DNA of 64,000 nucleotides from the NCBI RefSeq assembly GCF_000271845.1, contig NZ_JH719393.1:744001-808000 (forward strand). Reading direction: 5' to 3'. Below, piece by piece: positions 8,591-16,848 of the stretch (position 1 is its first letter; the number at the start of each line of letters is the position of its first letter). The notes under the pieces were generated by a model. That model worked only from the letters and a program-made list of their open reading frames with translations. It did no database searches and had not been told where the DNA came from. A program made the position numbers and the translations under genes. Origin of the DNA: Rhizobium leguminosarum bv. trifolii WSM2297 (GTDB taxonomy: Bacteria; Pseudomonadota; Alphaproteobacteria; Rhizobiales; Rhizobiaceae).

Positions 8591-9973
8591 TCAGTAGAGC
8601 CCGGTCGCCCTGGCCCATGTGTAAGTGTCATCCAACGCACGGGTGGAGCGGTCGAACAATTCGTTGATCTGTGCTTCGGTAATAATAAGCGGCGGGCAGA
8701 GCGAGTAGTTGTCGCCAAGGGCGCGTGTGATGACGCCGTGGACCTGGGCCTGCTTGCCTGCGTGAATGGCAATGCCGTCCGTTGGCTTGAAGGGCTCTTT
8801 GGTTTCCTTGTTGCGAACCAGTTCGAGGGTCCCGATGAGGCCGCGGCCGCGGGCGTTCCCAACGAGCGGATGGTCGCCAAGTTCCTTCAAGCGTCGCTGG
8901 AATACCGGGGCGACATCCCTGACATGACCGACAATGTCGCGCTCCTCATAGATTTTCAGGGTTTCCAAGGCGACTGCGGTCGCGACCGGATGGCCGCTAT
9001 AGGTGAAACCATGTCCGAATGTCCCGATTTTCTCGCTCTCGGCAACGACCGCGGAATGGACCTTCTCGTTGATCATCAGCGCGGAAATCGGCTGATAGGC
9101 GGCCGAAAGCTGCTTTGCCATGACGATCATATCCGGCTGAAGCCCGAAGCTTTCGGAGCCGAACATGGTGCCGAGCCTGCCGAAGCCGCAGATGACCTCA
9201 TCGGCGATCAGCAGCACGTCGTACTTTTTGAGGATTGCCTGGATCTTCTCGTAATAGGTCGGCGGCGGGACGATGCAGCCACCTGATGCCATCAATGGCT
9301 CGGCGAAGAATGCACCGATGGTTTCAGGCCCCTCGGCGAGGATCATCTGTTCGAGCGAATCGGCACAGCGCGTCGCAAACTCTTCTTCCGTTTCGCCCGG
9401 GCGACCGTAGCGATAGAATTCCGGGCAGTCCGTATGCAGCACCCGGTCGATGGGAAGATCGAAATCGCGATGGTTGTTCGGAAGTCCCGTCAGGCTGGCC
9501 GAAGCAATCGTCACGCCGTGGTAGGCTCGCATCCGCGAGATGATTTTCTTCTTTTCCGGCTTTCCGATGGCATTGTGATAATACCAGACAAGCTTCATGG
9601 CCGTGTCGTTGGCCTCGGAACCCGAATTGGCAAAGAACACTTTCGACATTGGCACCGGTGAAAGCTGGATGAGGCGGTCGGCAAGCTCGACCGCGGTCTC
9701 ATGCGTCTTGCCGCCGAAGCTGTGATAGAAGGGCAATTCCTTCATCTGGCGGGTTGCCGCATCTACCAGCCTCTGTTCGCTGAAGCCCAGCGAGGCACAA
9801 AACAGCCCGCCAAGCCCCTCGATATATTTATTGCCGTCGCTGTCGATGATGTGGATCCCCTCCCCCTTGGCAATCACCAGCGGGCCATCCTTCAAATGCT
9901 GCGAAGCGTTGGTGTAGGGATGAAGAATGAAGGCGGCGTCGCGGGATTCGAGGGAGTTGAGAAGGATGGTCAC
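8591..9973 (-). CDS. Class III aminotransferase (omega-amino acid/polyamine type)
   Basis: The 460-residue enzyme has PLP residues D258 (LIADEVICGFGRLG) and K287 (VMAKQLSAAYQP), phosphate-binding NSGSEAND and the YHGVTIAS segment. It resembles bacterial omega-amino acid:pyruvate and putrescine:pyruvate transaminases. The start is GTG 9973 behind GGAGAACC. It is the second class III enzyme of this operon but, unlike 3029-4399, lacks the AGXT2L hallmarks. It probably converts an omega-amine (for example GABA, putrescine or a product of the ureohydrolase) to a semialdehyde for the dehydrogenase at 5530-6963. Confidence 0.92.
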   Translation of the reverse strand: MTILLNSLESRDAAFILHPYTNASQHLKDGPLVIAKGEGIHIIDSDGNKYIEGLGGLFCASLGFSEQRLVDAATRQMKELPFYHSFGGKTHETAVELADRLIQLSPVPMSKVFFANSGSEANDTAMKLVWYYHNAIGKPEKKKIISRMRAYHGVTIASASLTGLPNNHRDFDLPIDRVLHTDCPEFYRYGRPGETEEEFATRCADSLEQMILAEGPETIGAFFAEPLMASGGCIVPPPTYYEKIQAILKKYDVLLIADEVICGFGRLGTMFGSESFGLQPDMIVMAKQLSAAYQPISALMINEKVHSAVVAESEKIGTFGHGFTYSGHPVATAVALETLKIYEERDIVGHVRDVAPVFQRRLKELGDHPLVGNARGRGLIGTLELVRNKETKEPFKPTDGIAIHAGKQAQVHGVITRALGDNYSLCPPLIITEAQINELFDRSTRALDDTYTWARATGLY

Positions 9974-10024
9974 AGTGGTTCTCCAAATGATGGGTGTGTT
10001 TCGATGGCGACGCTGGGCCGGTCA

Positions 10025-10051
10025 GCCGGCGCGACCTCTCGGTGCGCCGGC
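10025..10051 (-). terminator. Intra-operon hairpin after the binding-protein gene
   Basis: GCCGGCGC (10025-10032) pairs with GCGCCGGC (10044-10051) around an 11-base loop, 36 bases past the binding-protein stop. There is no T-tract, so it is more likely a partial terminator or a block to 3' exonucleases that raises binding-protein mRNA. Confidence 0.55.
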
Positions 10052-10086
10052 TTCCAATCGCTGCCGAAATGAGCGCTGCCGCTTGA

Positions 10087-10929
10087 TCAATCAAGCGTCG
10101 TCTTCATCCACTTCTGTGCGAGTTTGTTGATCGTGCCGTCCGCTTCGGCAGCTTCGATCGCCGCATCGAACATCGACTTCAGGACGGTATCGTCCTTGCG
10201 AAGGCCCGCCGCGATGCCCTGTCCGAAGACCCCGCCTTTGAAGGTCGGTCCGGCGATCTTGTAGTCTTTGAAGTCTTCCTTGCCGAGCGTTGCATTCAGT
10301 GACGTCTTCTGGGCAACGACGGCGTCGATACGACCGGCCTGAAGGTCGAGGTCATGTTGTTCGACGGTCTTGTATTCCCTGGGATCGATGACGCCCTTGA
10401 AATAGGTATCGAGAAAGGCTGTGTTTGCCGTCGACACCTGAGCGCCCACGGCCTTGCCCTTCAGGGCGTCGCGAAGCGGCTGCAATTCCTGCTCGACTTT
10501 CGCCTTGTCGCCGGCGAGGTCGACCGTCGTTCCCGTTCCCGGCAGATCTGCGAGAGGGCCGGTTTTATCGACCATGAAGGCGGCCGCCGTCGACGCATAG
10601 GGCTTGCTGAACGAGATGACGGCAAGGCGCTTCTCGGTAACGATCATCGACGCCATGATAGCGTCGAACTTCTTTGCGCTGAGCGATGGAATCAGCCCGT
10701 CCCAATCCTGGGCGACGATGGTGCACTTGATCTTCATACGAGCGCAGAGGTCGTTGGCAAGGTCGATCTCGAAGCCTGCGAGCTTGCCGTCGGGGCCGGT
10801 GAAATTCCAGGGCTCGTATGCGCCCTCGGTTGCAATGGTGATCTCCGTCGGTTTTGTCTCAGCGACGGCAACGCCAGCCGACAGCACGCCAAGCAAAGCG
10901 GACGTCAGCAAAAGTTTTGATAGTTGCAT
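10087..10929 (-). CDS. ABC transporter substrate-binding protein, basic amino acid/opine type
   Basis: The 280-residue precursor has a signal peptide (MQLSKLLLTSALLGVLSAGVAVAE, cleavage probably at AVA-E). A family 3 solute-binding domain follows: ITIATEGAYEPWNF, DGKLAGFEIDLANDLC and VAQDWDGLIPSL. These are typical of lysine/arginine/ornithine/histidine, octopine and nopaline binding proteins (ArgT/HisJ/OccT). The periplasmic protein would deliver substrate to the two permeases and the ATPase encoded divergently at 12959-15240. The substrate could be a basic amino acid, a guanidino compound or hydroxylysine, judging by the enzymes in the operon. Confidence 0.92.
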   Translation of the reverse strand: MQLSKLLLTSALLGVLSAGVAVAETKPTEITIATEGAYEPWNFTGPDGKLAGFEIDLANDLCARMKIKCTIVAQDWDGLIPSLSAKKFDAIMASMIVTEKRLAVISFSKPYASTAAAFMVDKTGPLADLPGTGTTVDLAGDKAKVEQELQPLRDALKGKAVGAQVSTANTAFLDTYFKGVIDPREYKTVEQHDLDLQAGRIDAVVAQKTSLNATLGKEDFKDYKIAGPTFKGGVFGQGIAAGLRKDDTVLKSMFDAAIEAAEADGTINKLAQKWMKTTLD

Positions 10930-11004
10930 ATTGGCATTCCCCTTTTTGTTGCACCCTGCCCTTTTCCCAAGGCAAGGCTGTTGCAGACTCCGCGCGTCCG
11001 CGAT

Positions 11005-12054
11005 TTACCAGGACGCGCGAACCTTGATTGCCTCGGCCGCAAGGCAGAGGAGCTCGAATAAGACATGAGCGGCAATTTGCGCCGTGTTCGAGGTAGGGTC
11101 GTATTGCGGAGCGATCTCGACGACGTCGCCGCCGACGATGTTCAAACCTGCAAGACCGCGCAGAATTCCAAGCGCCTGGGCGGATGTCAGCCCACCGACC
11201 TCCGGCGTTCCGGTGCCGGGCGCAAATGCAGGATCAAGAGAATCGACATCGAAGCTGACGTAGGTCGGGCCTAATCCGGCTATTTCTCTCGCTTTTGCGA
11301 TCACGCCTTTGATGCCGAGATCGGCGACTTCCTCCGCATGGATGACGGTCATGCCGGATGCATAGGAGAATTCCCAGAGATATTCGGAATTTCCTCGAAT
11401 TCCGATCTGGATCGTCCGCCTGGGGTCAAGCACACCGTCGAGAACCGCCTGGCGGAACGGCCCGCCATGATGGAATTTGCAGCCCTCAAACGAACCGCCC
11501 GTATCGCAATGTGCATCGATGTGGATCATCCCCACCGGCCGATGCCTGCCGACCGCCCTGAGAATGGGAAGGCTGACCGAATGGTCGCCGCCGACCGCCA
11601 AGGGCACGACTCCAGCTCCTATCAGGTGGTGGACAAATCGTTCGATATCCTGGTGGGATGCAGTGAGATCAAAACGGCTTTTGAATGGGACATCGCCTAC
11701 GTCGGCAACGCGCGCAGTTGCAGTCGGGACGGCTCGCAGAACATGATTGTAGGGACCAACCCGATCGACATTGCGCACGGCTCTCGGCCCGAACCGCGCA
11801 CCCGATCGGTTCGTCACCCCGAGATCCATGGGAATTCCGAAAAGCGCAATGTCCATATCCGTGAAATTGGGTGCAGCATCGGGACGATACGCGGCCTTCA
11901 ACAATGTCGGAACGCCGCAGTAAGGCGCCTGACGGCTATCGCCGTCACCGAAGACCAGTTCGGCGACTTTTCGAAACTCCGCATCGAACATTTCATCGCC
12001 CGACGCATTCGAATAGCGCTTCCGCAATTCGTCCAGACTGAGAATCTCCGACAT
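11005..12054 (-). CDS. Ureohydrolase (agmatinase/arginase/guanidinobutyrase family)
   Basis: The 349-residue enzyme holds the binuclear manganese site of ureohydrolases: GGDHS (155-159), DAHCD (180-184) and SFDVDSLDPAFAPG. The family hydrolyses guanidino groups to urea and an amine. ATG 12054 (MSEILSLDELRKRYS) is chosen because GGAGG stands just ahead of it; the longer open frame from 12138 would run through the putative GntR operator and has no ribosome site. It is the first gene of the leftward operon. Agmatine, 4-guanidinobutyrate or another guanidino acid are possible substrates. The amine released would feed the transaminase at 8591-9973. Confidence 0.88.
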   Translation of the reverse strand: MSEILSLDELRKRYSNASGDEMFDAEFRKVAELVFGDGDSRQAPYCGVPTLLKAAYRPDAAPNFTDMDIALFGIPMDLGVTNRSGARFGPRAVRNVDRVGPYNHVLRAVPTATARVADVGDVPFKSRFDLTASHQDIERFVHHLIGAGVVPLAVGGDHSVSLPILRAVGRHRPVGMIHIDAHCDTGGSFEGCKFHHGGPFRQAVLDGVLDPRRTIQIGIRGNSEYLWEFSYASGMTVIHAEEVADLGIKGVIAKAREIAGLGPTYVSFDVDSLDPAFAPGTGTPEVGGLTSAQALGILRGLAGLNIVGGDVVEIAPQYDPTSNTAQIAAHVLFELLCLAAEAIKVRASW

Positions 12055-12129
12055 TCGACCTCCATGTGTTTCGCCCATCAGGCCGCGATCAAAAGCAGGC
12101 AAAGAGCTATTGCTTGTTGTCGCCAACAT

Positions 12130-12137
12130 TGTATACA
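12130..12137. promoter_or_regulatory. Putative GntR-family operator TGTATACA
   Basis: TGTATACA, inside ATTGTATACATAAT, is a palindrome in the divergent intergenic region between the ureohydrolase (start 12054) and the GntR regulator (start 12227). FCD-type GntR regulators commonly bind short palindromes with a TNGTNNNACNA-like core, which this fits. Confidence 0.5.
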
Positions 12138-12226
12138 TAATCGTATTCTTCTTGATTGGGCAAGAGGAAAAACGTTATGGTGTGGTTCGCCGGAACCCGG
12201 TGAACCAGAGACGGAAGGGGAATTGA

Positions 12227-12925
12227 TTGGCACCGACCAAAACGGAACAGCGAGGATCATTGCGCGAGAGCACCTATGCGCAATTGAAGGATCTGATCCT
12301 CAGCGGCCAACTTCGTCCTTCGGAGCGCCTTTCTGAAGTTACGCTAGCCAAACGCTTCGGCGTCAGCCGAACGCCGCTGCGTGAGGCGCTGATGAAGCTC
12401 GAAGAAGAAGGGCTTGTCGTCGGGCAGCGGAATTTCGGTTACACGGTGACCGATCTCGATGTCACCAAATTCTGCAATCTCCTGGTCGTTCGCGAAGCGC
12501 TCGATGTCTGCGCGGCGCAGCTCGCCTGCGAGATGGCGACCGAGGAAGACCTTGATCGGCTTCGCGGCGTCATCGTCCAGATGGTGGAACTCAAGGAGAC
12601 GACCAACGAAGCGCCGTCGGACGCTGCGCGCAATCTCGATCTCGGACTGCACATCCATCGCGTGATCGTCGAATCGACCCGAAACGAGGCCCTCGTGAGG
12701 GCGACGGATCAAATTTACCAGCAGCTTCGCCTGGCGCTTTGGCTCGAAGTGCTTTGGGTTGATCTGGAACACACGGACCTCGACGAGCATCGGGCAATTG
12801 CCGACGCCATCTGTGCACGCGACAAGGAGGCGGCCGCGATCGCAGCTCGGGCGCATGTGCAAAGCTCGCTCAAGAACATGTCGAAGCTTCAGCGCATTTG
12901 GGCGCACCGGCGCGCTGCCGAGTGA
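12227..12925 (+). CDS. GntR family regulator, FadR/FCD subfamily
   Basis: The 232-residue protein has an N-terminal winged helix (LRESTYAQLKDLILSGQLRP, then FGVSRTPLREALMKLEEEGL) and an all-helical FCD effector domain whose metal-binding His residues are likely HIHRVIVE and DEHRAIADAI. The start is TTG 12227: an in-frame TGA lies directly before it and GGAAGGGG is 8 bases upstream, so the non-ATG start is well supported. It stands between the two arms of the amine-utilisation locus and starts the rightward operon with the ABC permeases. It probably represses both arms until an amino-acid-like inducer appears. Confidence 0.92.
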   Translation: MAPTKTEQRGSLRESTYAQLKDLILSGQLRPSERLSEVTLAKRFGVSRTPLREALMKLEEEGLVVGQRNFGYTVTDLDVTKFCNLLVVREALDVCAAQLACEMATEEDLDRLRGVIVQMVELKETTNEAPSDAARNLDLGLHIHRVIVESTRNEALVRATDQIYQQLRLALWLEVLWVDLEHTDLDEHRAIADAICARDKEAAAIAARAHVQSSLKNMSKLQRIWAHRRAAE

Positions 12926-12958
12926 AGCAACCATGATCAGTCATCAAGAGGTCCACGC

Positions 12959-13684
12959 ATGGCATTTATCGGTAGTTACCTGACTCTCATCGGTTTCGGA
13001 CCGACCGGTTGGGGGTGGCTGCTTCTGACCGCGGCGGCCATGACGATCGGTGTATCCGTCTGCGGCTTTCTGGCGGGAACGGTGATCGGCTCGGTCGTCA
13101 CCTTCATGCAGTTGTCCCGCCACATGGGCCTACGCTGGCTTGCCGACTGCTACACTACCGTCCTTCGCGGCGTACCCGACCTTCTGGTCATCTATCTTTT
13201 CTATTTCGGCGGCAGTGCGTTCCTCGGGACTGTCGGTGGCCTTTTCGGGTATCAGGGTTTTATCGGAATGCCGGCCTTTTTCACCGGTACGCTGGCGCTT
13301 GGCGTGGTTTCGGCGGCCTATCAGGCCGAAGTATTTCGCGGAGCCTATAGATCGGTTGCGCGCGGCGAAATCGAAGCTGCCAGCGCCGTCGGTATGCGGC
13401 CTTGGCCCAAATTCAGGCGTATCGTCGCCCCGCTCGTCCTTCGCTACGCTATTCCCGGGCTTGGAAACACCTGGCAACTCGTGCTGAAGGAGTCGGCATT
13501 GATCTCCGTCACGGGCCTCGTCGAACTGCTGCGCCAGTCGCAGATCGCTGCAGGTTCCACTCGCCGGCCCTTCGAGTTCTACCTGTCAGCGGTCGTTCTC
13601 TACCTCGTCGTAACCTGGTTCTCCTCGATTGTGTTCAGACGAATGGAAGCTCGAACGACCCAGGGCGTGAGGAGAGCGCTATGA
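12959..13684 (+). CDS. Polar amino acid ABC transporter permease (first)
   Basis: This 241-residue inner-membrane protein of the HisQ/ArtQ type has about five hydrophobic helices. It carries the permease-ATPase coupling loop EIEAASAVGMRPWPKFRRI (an EAA motif with the conserved Gly), and FRGVPDLLVIYLFYFGG resembles the family N-terminal block. It follows the GntR gene by 33 bases, and its stop overlaps the next permease start (ATGA at 13681-13684). Together with 13681-14382 it forms the channel for the compound bound by the protein at 10087-10929. Confidence 0.93.
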   Translation: MAFIGSYLTLIGFGPTGWGWLLLTAAAMTIGVSVCGFLAGTVIGSVVTFMQLSRHMGLRWLADCYTTVLRGVPDLLVIYLFYFGGSAFLGTVGGLFGYQGFIGMPAFFTGTLALGVVSAAYQAEVFRGAYRSVARGEIEAASAVGMRPWPKFRRIVAPLVLRYAIPGLGNTWQLVLKESALISVTGLVELLRQSQIAAGSTRRPFEFYLSAVVLYLVVTWFSSIVFRRMEARTTQGVRRAL

Positions 13685-14382
13685 CGGATATCGGCTTCAT
13701 GTGGGATACGTTTCTCACGCTTCTCACCGGTGTGCCGCTGACCCTCGAGCTTGCGGTCACCTCCATCCTGGCAGGAAGCATGTTGGCGCTTGCGATCTCG
13801 CTGCTGGCAGCAACCGGCGGTGCAACGGGACGAGCCGTAACCAGTGCCTACGTCTTCGTCTTCAGAGGGTCGCCTCTGCTCGTCCAGATGTTCCTGATCT
13901 ATTATGGCCTCGGCCAGTTCCGGCACGGATTGCAGGACCTCGGGCTCTGGTGGTTCTTTCGCGAGCCCTATTGGTGCGCGGTGCTGGCGCTTACACTGAA
14001 CACGGCCGCCTATTGCAGCGAAATTTTTCGTGGGGGCCTGAGGGCCGTTTCCAGCCAGGAGATCGAGGCGGCACGCGCCTGCGGGATGTCGGGCGTTCTT
14101 CTGTTCAGACGGATCATCCTTCCGATCGCCATCAGACATGCGCTGCCGGCCTATGGCAACGAGATCATCCTGATGCTCAAAGCCACGGCGCTGGCGTCCG
14201 TCATCACGATCATGGAAGTGACCGGCCTGGCCGGAAAGTTGATCGCCGACAGCTTCCGCGCCTTCGAGATCTTCATCGTCGCGGGGGCGATCTACCTCGC
14301 AATCAATTTCATCGTTACGCGCATGCTCTTGCTGGTCGAATTTTGGCTTTCGCCGCACATGCGCATGCGGCTGCAATCTTAG
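13681..14382 (+). CDS. Polar amino acid ABC transporter permease (second)
   Basis: This 233-residue HisM/ArtM-type inner-membrane protein starts at ATG 13681 in the ATGA overlap with the first permease; the frame is open further upstream but that part is antisense-like noise inside the first permease. It has FRGSPLLVQMFLIYYGLGQF, the conserved block of amino-acid permeases, and the coupling loop EIEAARACGMSGVLLFRRI. It heterodimerises with 12959-13684. The ATPase gene begins within 13 bases of its stop, so the four genes from 12227 form one operon. Confidence 0.93.
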   Translation: MTDIGFMWDTFLTLLTGVPLTLELAVTSILAGSMLALAISLLAATGGATGRAVTSAYVFVFRGSPLLVQMFLIYYGLGQFRHGLQDLGLWWFFREPYWCAVLALTLNTAAYCSEIFRGGLRAVSSQEIEAARACGMSGVLLFRRIILPIAIRHALPAYGNEIILMLKATALASVITIMEVTGLAGKLIADSFRAFEIFIVAGAIYLAINFIVTRMLLLVEFWLSPHMRMRLQS

Positions 14383-14394
14383 ATGGGAGTATGC

Positions 14395-15240
14395 ATGTCT
14401 GACAGGGGAACATTTTCGGCTGGCGACAACAAAGACAAAAACGCTGCCGTTTCAGTCAAAGATCTTCGGAAATGCTTTGGCCCGCTGGAAGTCTTGAAAG
14501 GCGTTTCGTTCGAAGCGCACGAGGGCGATGTGGTTTCCATTCTCGGTTCGTCCGGATCGGGCAAATCGACGATGCTGAGATGCCTCAATATGCTCGAAGT
14601 TCCCGACAGCGGGGAAATCCGTATCGGCGGTGAGGTATATGGTCTGAAACGATCAGGGCACAGAACCGTGCCTGCCGACCGCAGGCAGGTCGATCGGATC
14701 CGCGAACACATCGGCATGGTGTTTCAGAGTTTCAATCTTTGGTCCCATATGACGATCCTGGAAAACCTGATCGAAGCACCGGTGCACGTCCAAAAACGTA
14801 ACCGTGCGGAATGTATTGCGGAGGCCGAAGCCCTGCTTGAACGGGTCGGTATCGCCGACAAGCGAAACTTCTATCCCGTGCACCTGTCCGGAGGGCAGCA
14901 GCAGCGCGCCGCAATCGCTCGCGCGCTCGCGCAACGCCCGAAAGTAATGCTGTTCGACGAGCCGACCTCGGCCCTCGATCCCGAACTCGTCGGCGAAGTG
15001 CTCAAGGTGATGCGCTCGCTTGCCGAAGAAGGCCGCACAATGCTGATCGTGACCCACGAGATGGCATTTGCGCGCGACGTTTCCAACAAGGTGGTGTTTC
15101 TCCACAAGGGTGTTATCGAAGAAACCGGCGCGCCGGCCGAGCTTTTACGCAGCCGAAGTCCGAACGATTTCGGCAGTTTCTCGCACACGAGCGCCACTGA
15201 GAGGTCGACAGCGGATACAGATTCGGCGGTCGATAACTAA
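14395..15240 (+). CDS. Polar amino acid ABC transporter ATP-binding protein
   Basis: The 281-residue ATPase has Walker [10 protein letters not shown], the Q-loop region [18 protein letters not shown], the signature LSGGQQQRA, Walker [15 protein letters not shown] and the switch His in VTHEMAFA. This is the HisP/GlnQ subfamily. ATG 14395 is preferred because GGGAG lies 5 bases upstream; ATG 14383, directly after the permease stop, would add four residues. It powers the importer whose binding protein is encoded in the opposite operon. It is the last gene of the rightward arm of the amine locus. Confidence 0.94.
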   Translation: MSDRGTFSAGDNKDKNAAVSVKDLRKCFGPLEVLKGVSFEAHEGDVVSILGSSGSGKSTMLRCLNMLEVPDSGEIRIGGEVYGLKRSGHRTVPADRRQVDRIREHIGMVFQSFNLWSHMTILENLIEAPVHVQKRNRAECIAEAEALLERVGIADKRNFYPVHLSGGQQQRAAIARALAQRPKVMLFDEPTSALDPELVGEVLKVMRSLAEEGRTMLIVTHEMAFARDVSNKVVFLHKGVIEETGAPAELLRSRSPNDFGSFSHTSATERSTADTDSAVDN

Positions 15241-15557
15241 TTTCACCTGAGACAGCGCGACATGCCCTGGAGCCAGGCTGCAAAGATCATTGCCTGGCCC
15301 ACATGCCGAAGGTCGAAAAGGCTAAACGGCAAGAGCGCCAGGCCGATGCTGGACGCCCGAAGATGCCCGCCAGCAGCAAGCGCTGCCCTAAAGAATGCGC
15401 GCTGATCTGCTCGTGCCAAAGCGAATTCTCCTAATCGCGGGCGGTCGGAAGCTGGTAAGCAAACATTTTTTATTTTCTACCAGATCTATAGAATTTGTAT
15501 CCTTATCGCGGCGCTCGATTTCTTTCACCGATAGGTTCGGCAGAATTGGAGATACCG
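15241..15557 (+). other. Intergenic region with a weak hairpin and an orphan 43-codon frame
   Basis: This 317-base gap separates the amine locus from the flavin monooxygenase locus. GCCAGGC (15272-15278) can pair with GCCTGGC (15292-15298), a weak terminator candidate without a T-tract. A short frame at 15303-15434 (MPKVEKAKRQERQ...) is rich in basic residues, has no ribosome site and matches nothing I recognise; it may be a decayed gene end. The A/T-rich part from about 15465, with the palindrome TCTATAGA (15485-15492), is the likely promoter of the gene at 15558. Confidence 0.4.
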
Positions 15558-16775
15558 ATGAATACCGTGCTGAGGCAAGCAGATCAGATCCGGCCCGTGG
15601 CCGCCCGTATCGGCAGCGACGAAGAAGCGATCGCAATCGCCCGGAGGCTGGCGGCGCAATTTGCCGCGCGCGCCGCCGAGCGCGACGCCGACCGGCTCCT
15701 GCCCTTTGCCGAACTCGATCTTCTGGCGCAGTCCGGACTTCTGGCGATCACCGTGCCGGCGCAATATGGCGGGCTCGACGTGTCCAACGCCGTGCTTGCC
15801 GAGATCACCGCGATCCTGGCGGAGGCGGACGGTTCGATCGGCCAGATCCCGCAGAACCATTTCTATATTCTCGAGGCGCTCAGAACCGACGGCAACGAGG
15901 AGCAGCAGCGCTATTTCTTCGGTCGGGTGCTTGCCGGCGACCGCTTCGGCAACGCGCTTTCCGAGCGCGGTACGAAGACGGTCGGCCATTACAACACGCG
16001 CATCACGCGCGACGGCCCGGGTTACCGGATCAACGGCCGCAAATTCTATTCCACAGGCGTGCTCTTCGCCGATTGGATCACCGTCTTTGCGCTCGATGCG
16101 GAGGAGCGGCTGACCATGGCCTTCGTGCCGAAGGGCACCGAAGGCGTCGAGATCGTCGACGACTGGGACGGTTTCGGCCAGCGAACCACTGGCAGCGGCA
16201 CGACGATTCTCGACAATGTCTATGTCACCGCCGATTCCGTGGTCTTCCATCACAAGGGCTTCGAGCGGCCGACGACGATCGGCTCGGTCGGCCAGATCAT
16301 CCATGCCGGTGTCGATCTCGGCATCGCCAGGGCGGCCTTTGCCGAAACGCTTGAGTTTGTCAGGACGAAATCGCGTCCCTGGATGGATAGCGGCGTCGAT
16401 CGCGCCTCCGACGATCCGCTGACGATCGCCAAGGTCGGGCAGATTGCCATCCGGCTCGAAGCCGCAACGGCCCTCGTCGAGCGCGCCGGCCACAAGGTGG
16501 ATGCCGCGCAGGTCGAGACGACGGAGCACAAGGTGGTCGAGGCGACGCTGGCGGTCGCCGCCGCCAAGGTGCTGACAACTGAGGTGGCGCTCGAAGCTTC
16601 GAATACGCTCTTCGAGCTCGCCGGAACCTCGTCGGTGCAGATCGGCCACAATCTCGACCGCCACTGGCGCAATGCCCGCACTCATACGCTGCACGACCCG
16701 GTGCGCTGGAAATACCACGTCGTCGGCAACTATCATCTGAACGGCGTGACGCCGCCGAAGAACGGCGCGCTCTGA
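15558..16775 (+). CDS. SfnB-type acyl-CoA dehydrogenase-fold flavin monooxygenase
   Basis: The 405-residue protein has the acyl-CoA dehydrogenase fold: an N-terminal helical domain (LLAQSGLLAITVPAQYGGLD), a middle beta domain (GYRINGRKFYSTGVLFADWI) and a C-terminal helical bundle ending in the DszC/SfnB-like block HNLDRHWRNARTHTLHDPVRWK. That His-rich tail and the absence of the catalytic Glu pattern of true dehydrogenases mark the FMNH2-dependent monooxygenase branch (SfnB, DszC), which works on sulfones, thiophenes or related compounds. ATG 15558 follows GGAGA. It converges on a paralogue at 16849-18057. A separate flavin reductase is needed and none is encoded nearby. Confidence 0.88.
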   Translation: MNTVLRQADQIRPVAARIGSDEEAIAIARRLAAQFAARAAERDADRLLPFAELDLLAQSGLLAITVPAQYGGLDVSNAVLAEITAILAEADGSIGQIPQNHFYILEALRTDGNEEQQRYFFGRVLAGDRFGNALSERGTKTVGHYNTRITRDGPGYRINGRKFYSTGVLFADWITVFALDAEERLTMAFVPKGTEGVEIVDDWDGFGQRTTGSGTTILDNVYVTADSVVFHHKGFERPTTIGSVGQIIHAGVDLGIARAAFAETLEFVRTKSRPWMDSGVDRASDDPLTIAKVGQIAIRLEAATALVERAGHKVDAAQVETTEHKVVEATLAVAAAKVLTTEVALEASNTLFELAGTSSVQIGHNLDRHWRNARTHTLHDPVRWKYHVVGNYHLNGVTPPKNGAL

Positions 16776-16796
16776 GTTTTCGGCTTATTCCAAAAT

Positions 16797-16820
16797 CCCG
16801 CTGCCGGCGCCGGCAGCGGG
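16797..16820. terminator. Bidirectional terminator, 12-base perfect palindrome
   Basis: CCCGCTGCCGGC is followed directly by its complement GCCGGCAGCGGG, with AAAAT on the left and GTTTGC on the right. It lies between the convergent genes ending at 16775 and 16849, so it can end transcripts from both sides. Confidence 0.8.
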
Positions 16821-16848
16821 GTTTGCTTTCGATACGGAAGCGCTCGCC

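Noticed and set aside
11338..12336. A 332-codon frame on the plus strand over the ureohydrolase
   Set aside because: The minus strand holds all ureohydrolase metal motifs; this frame has none and runs into the GntR gene in another frame.
15525..16736. A 403-codon antisense frame over the first SfnB-like gene
   Set aside because: The same kind of shadow: it follows the codon pattern of the sense gene and would read through its ribosome site.
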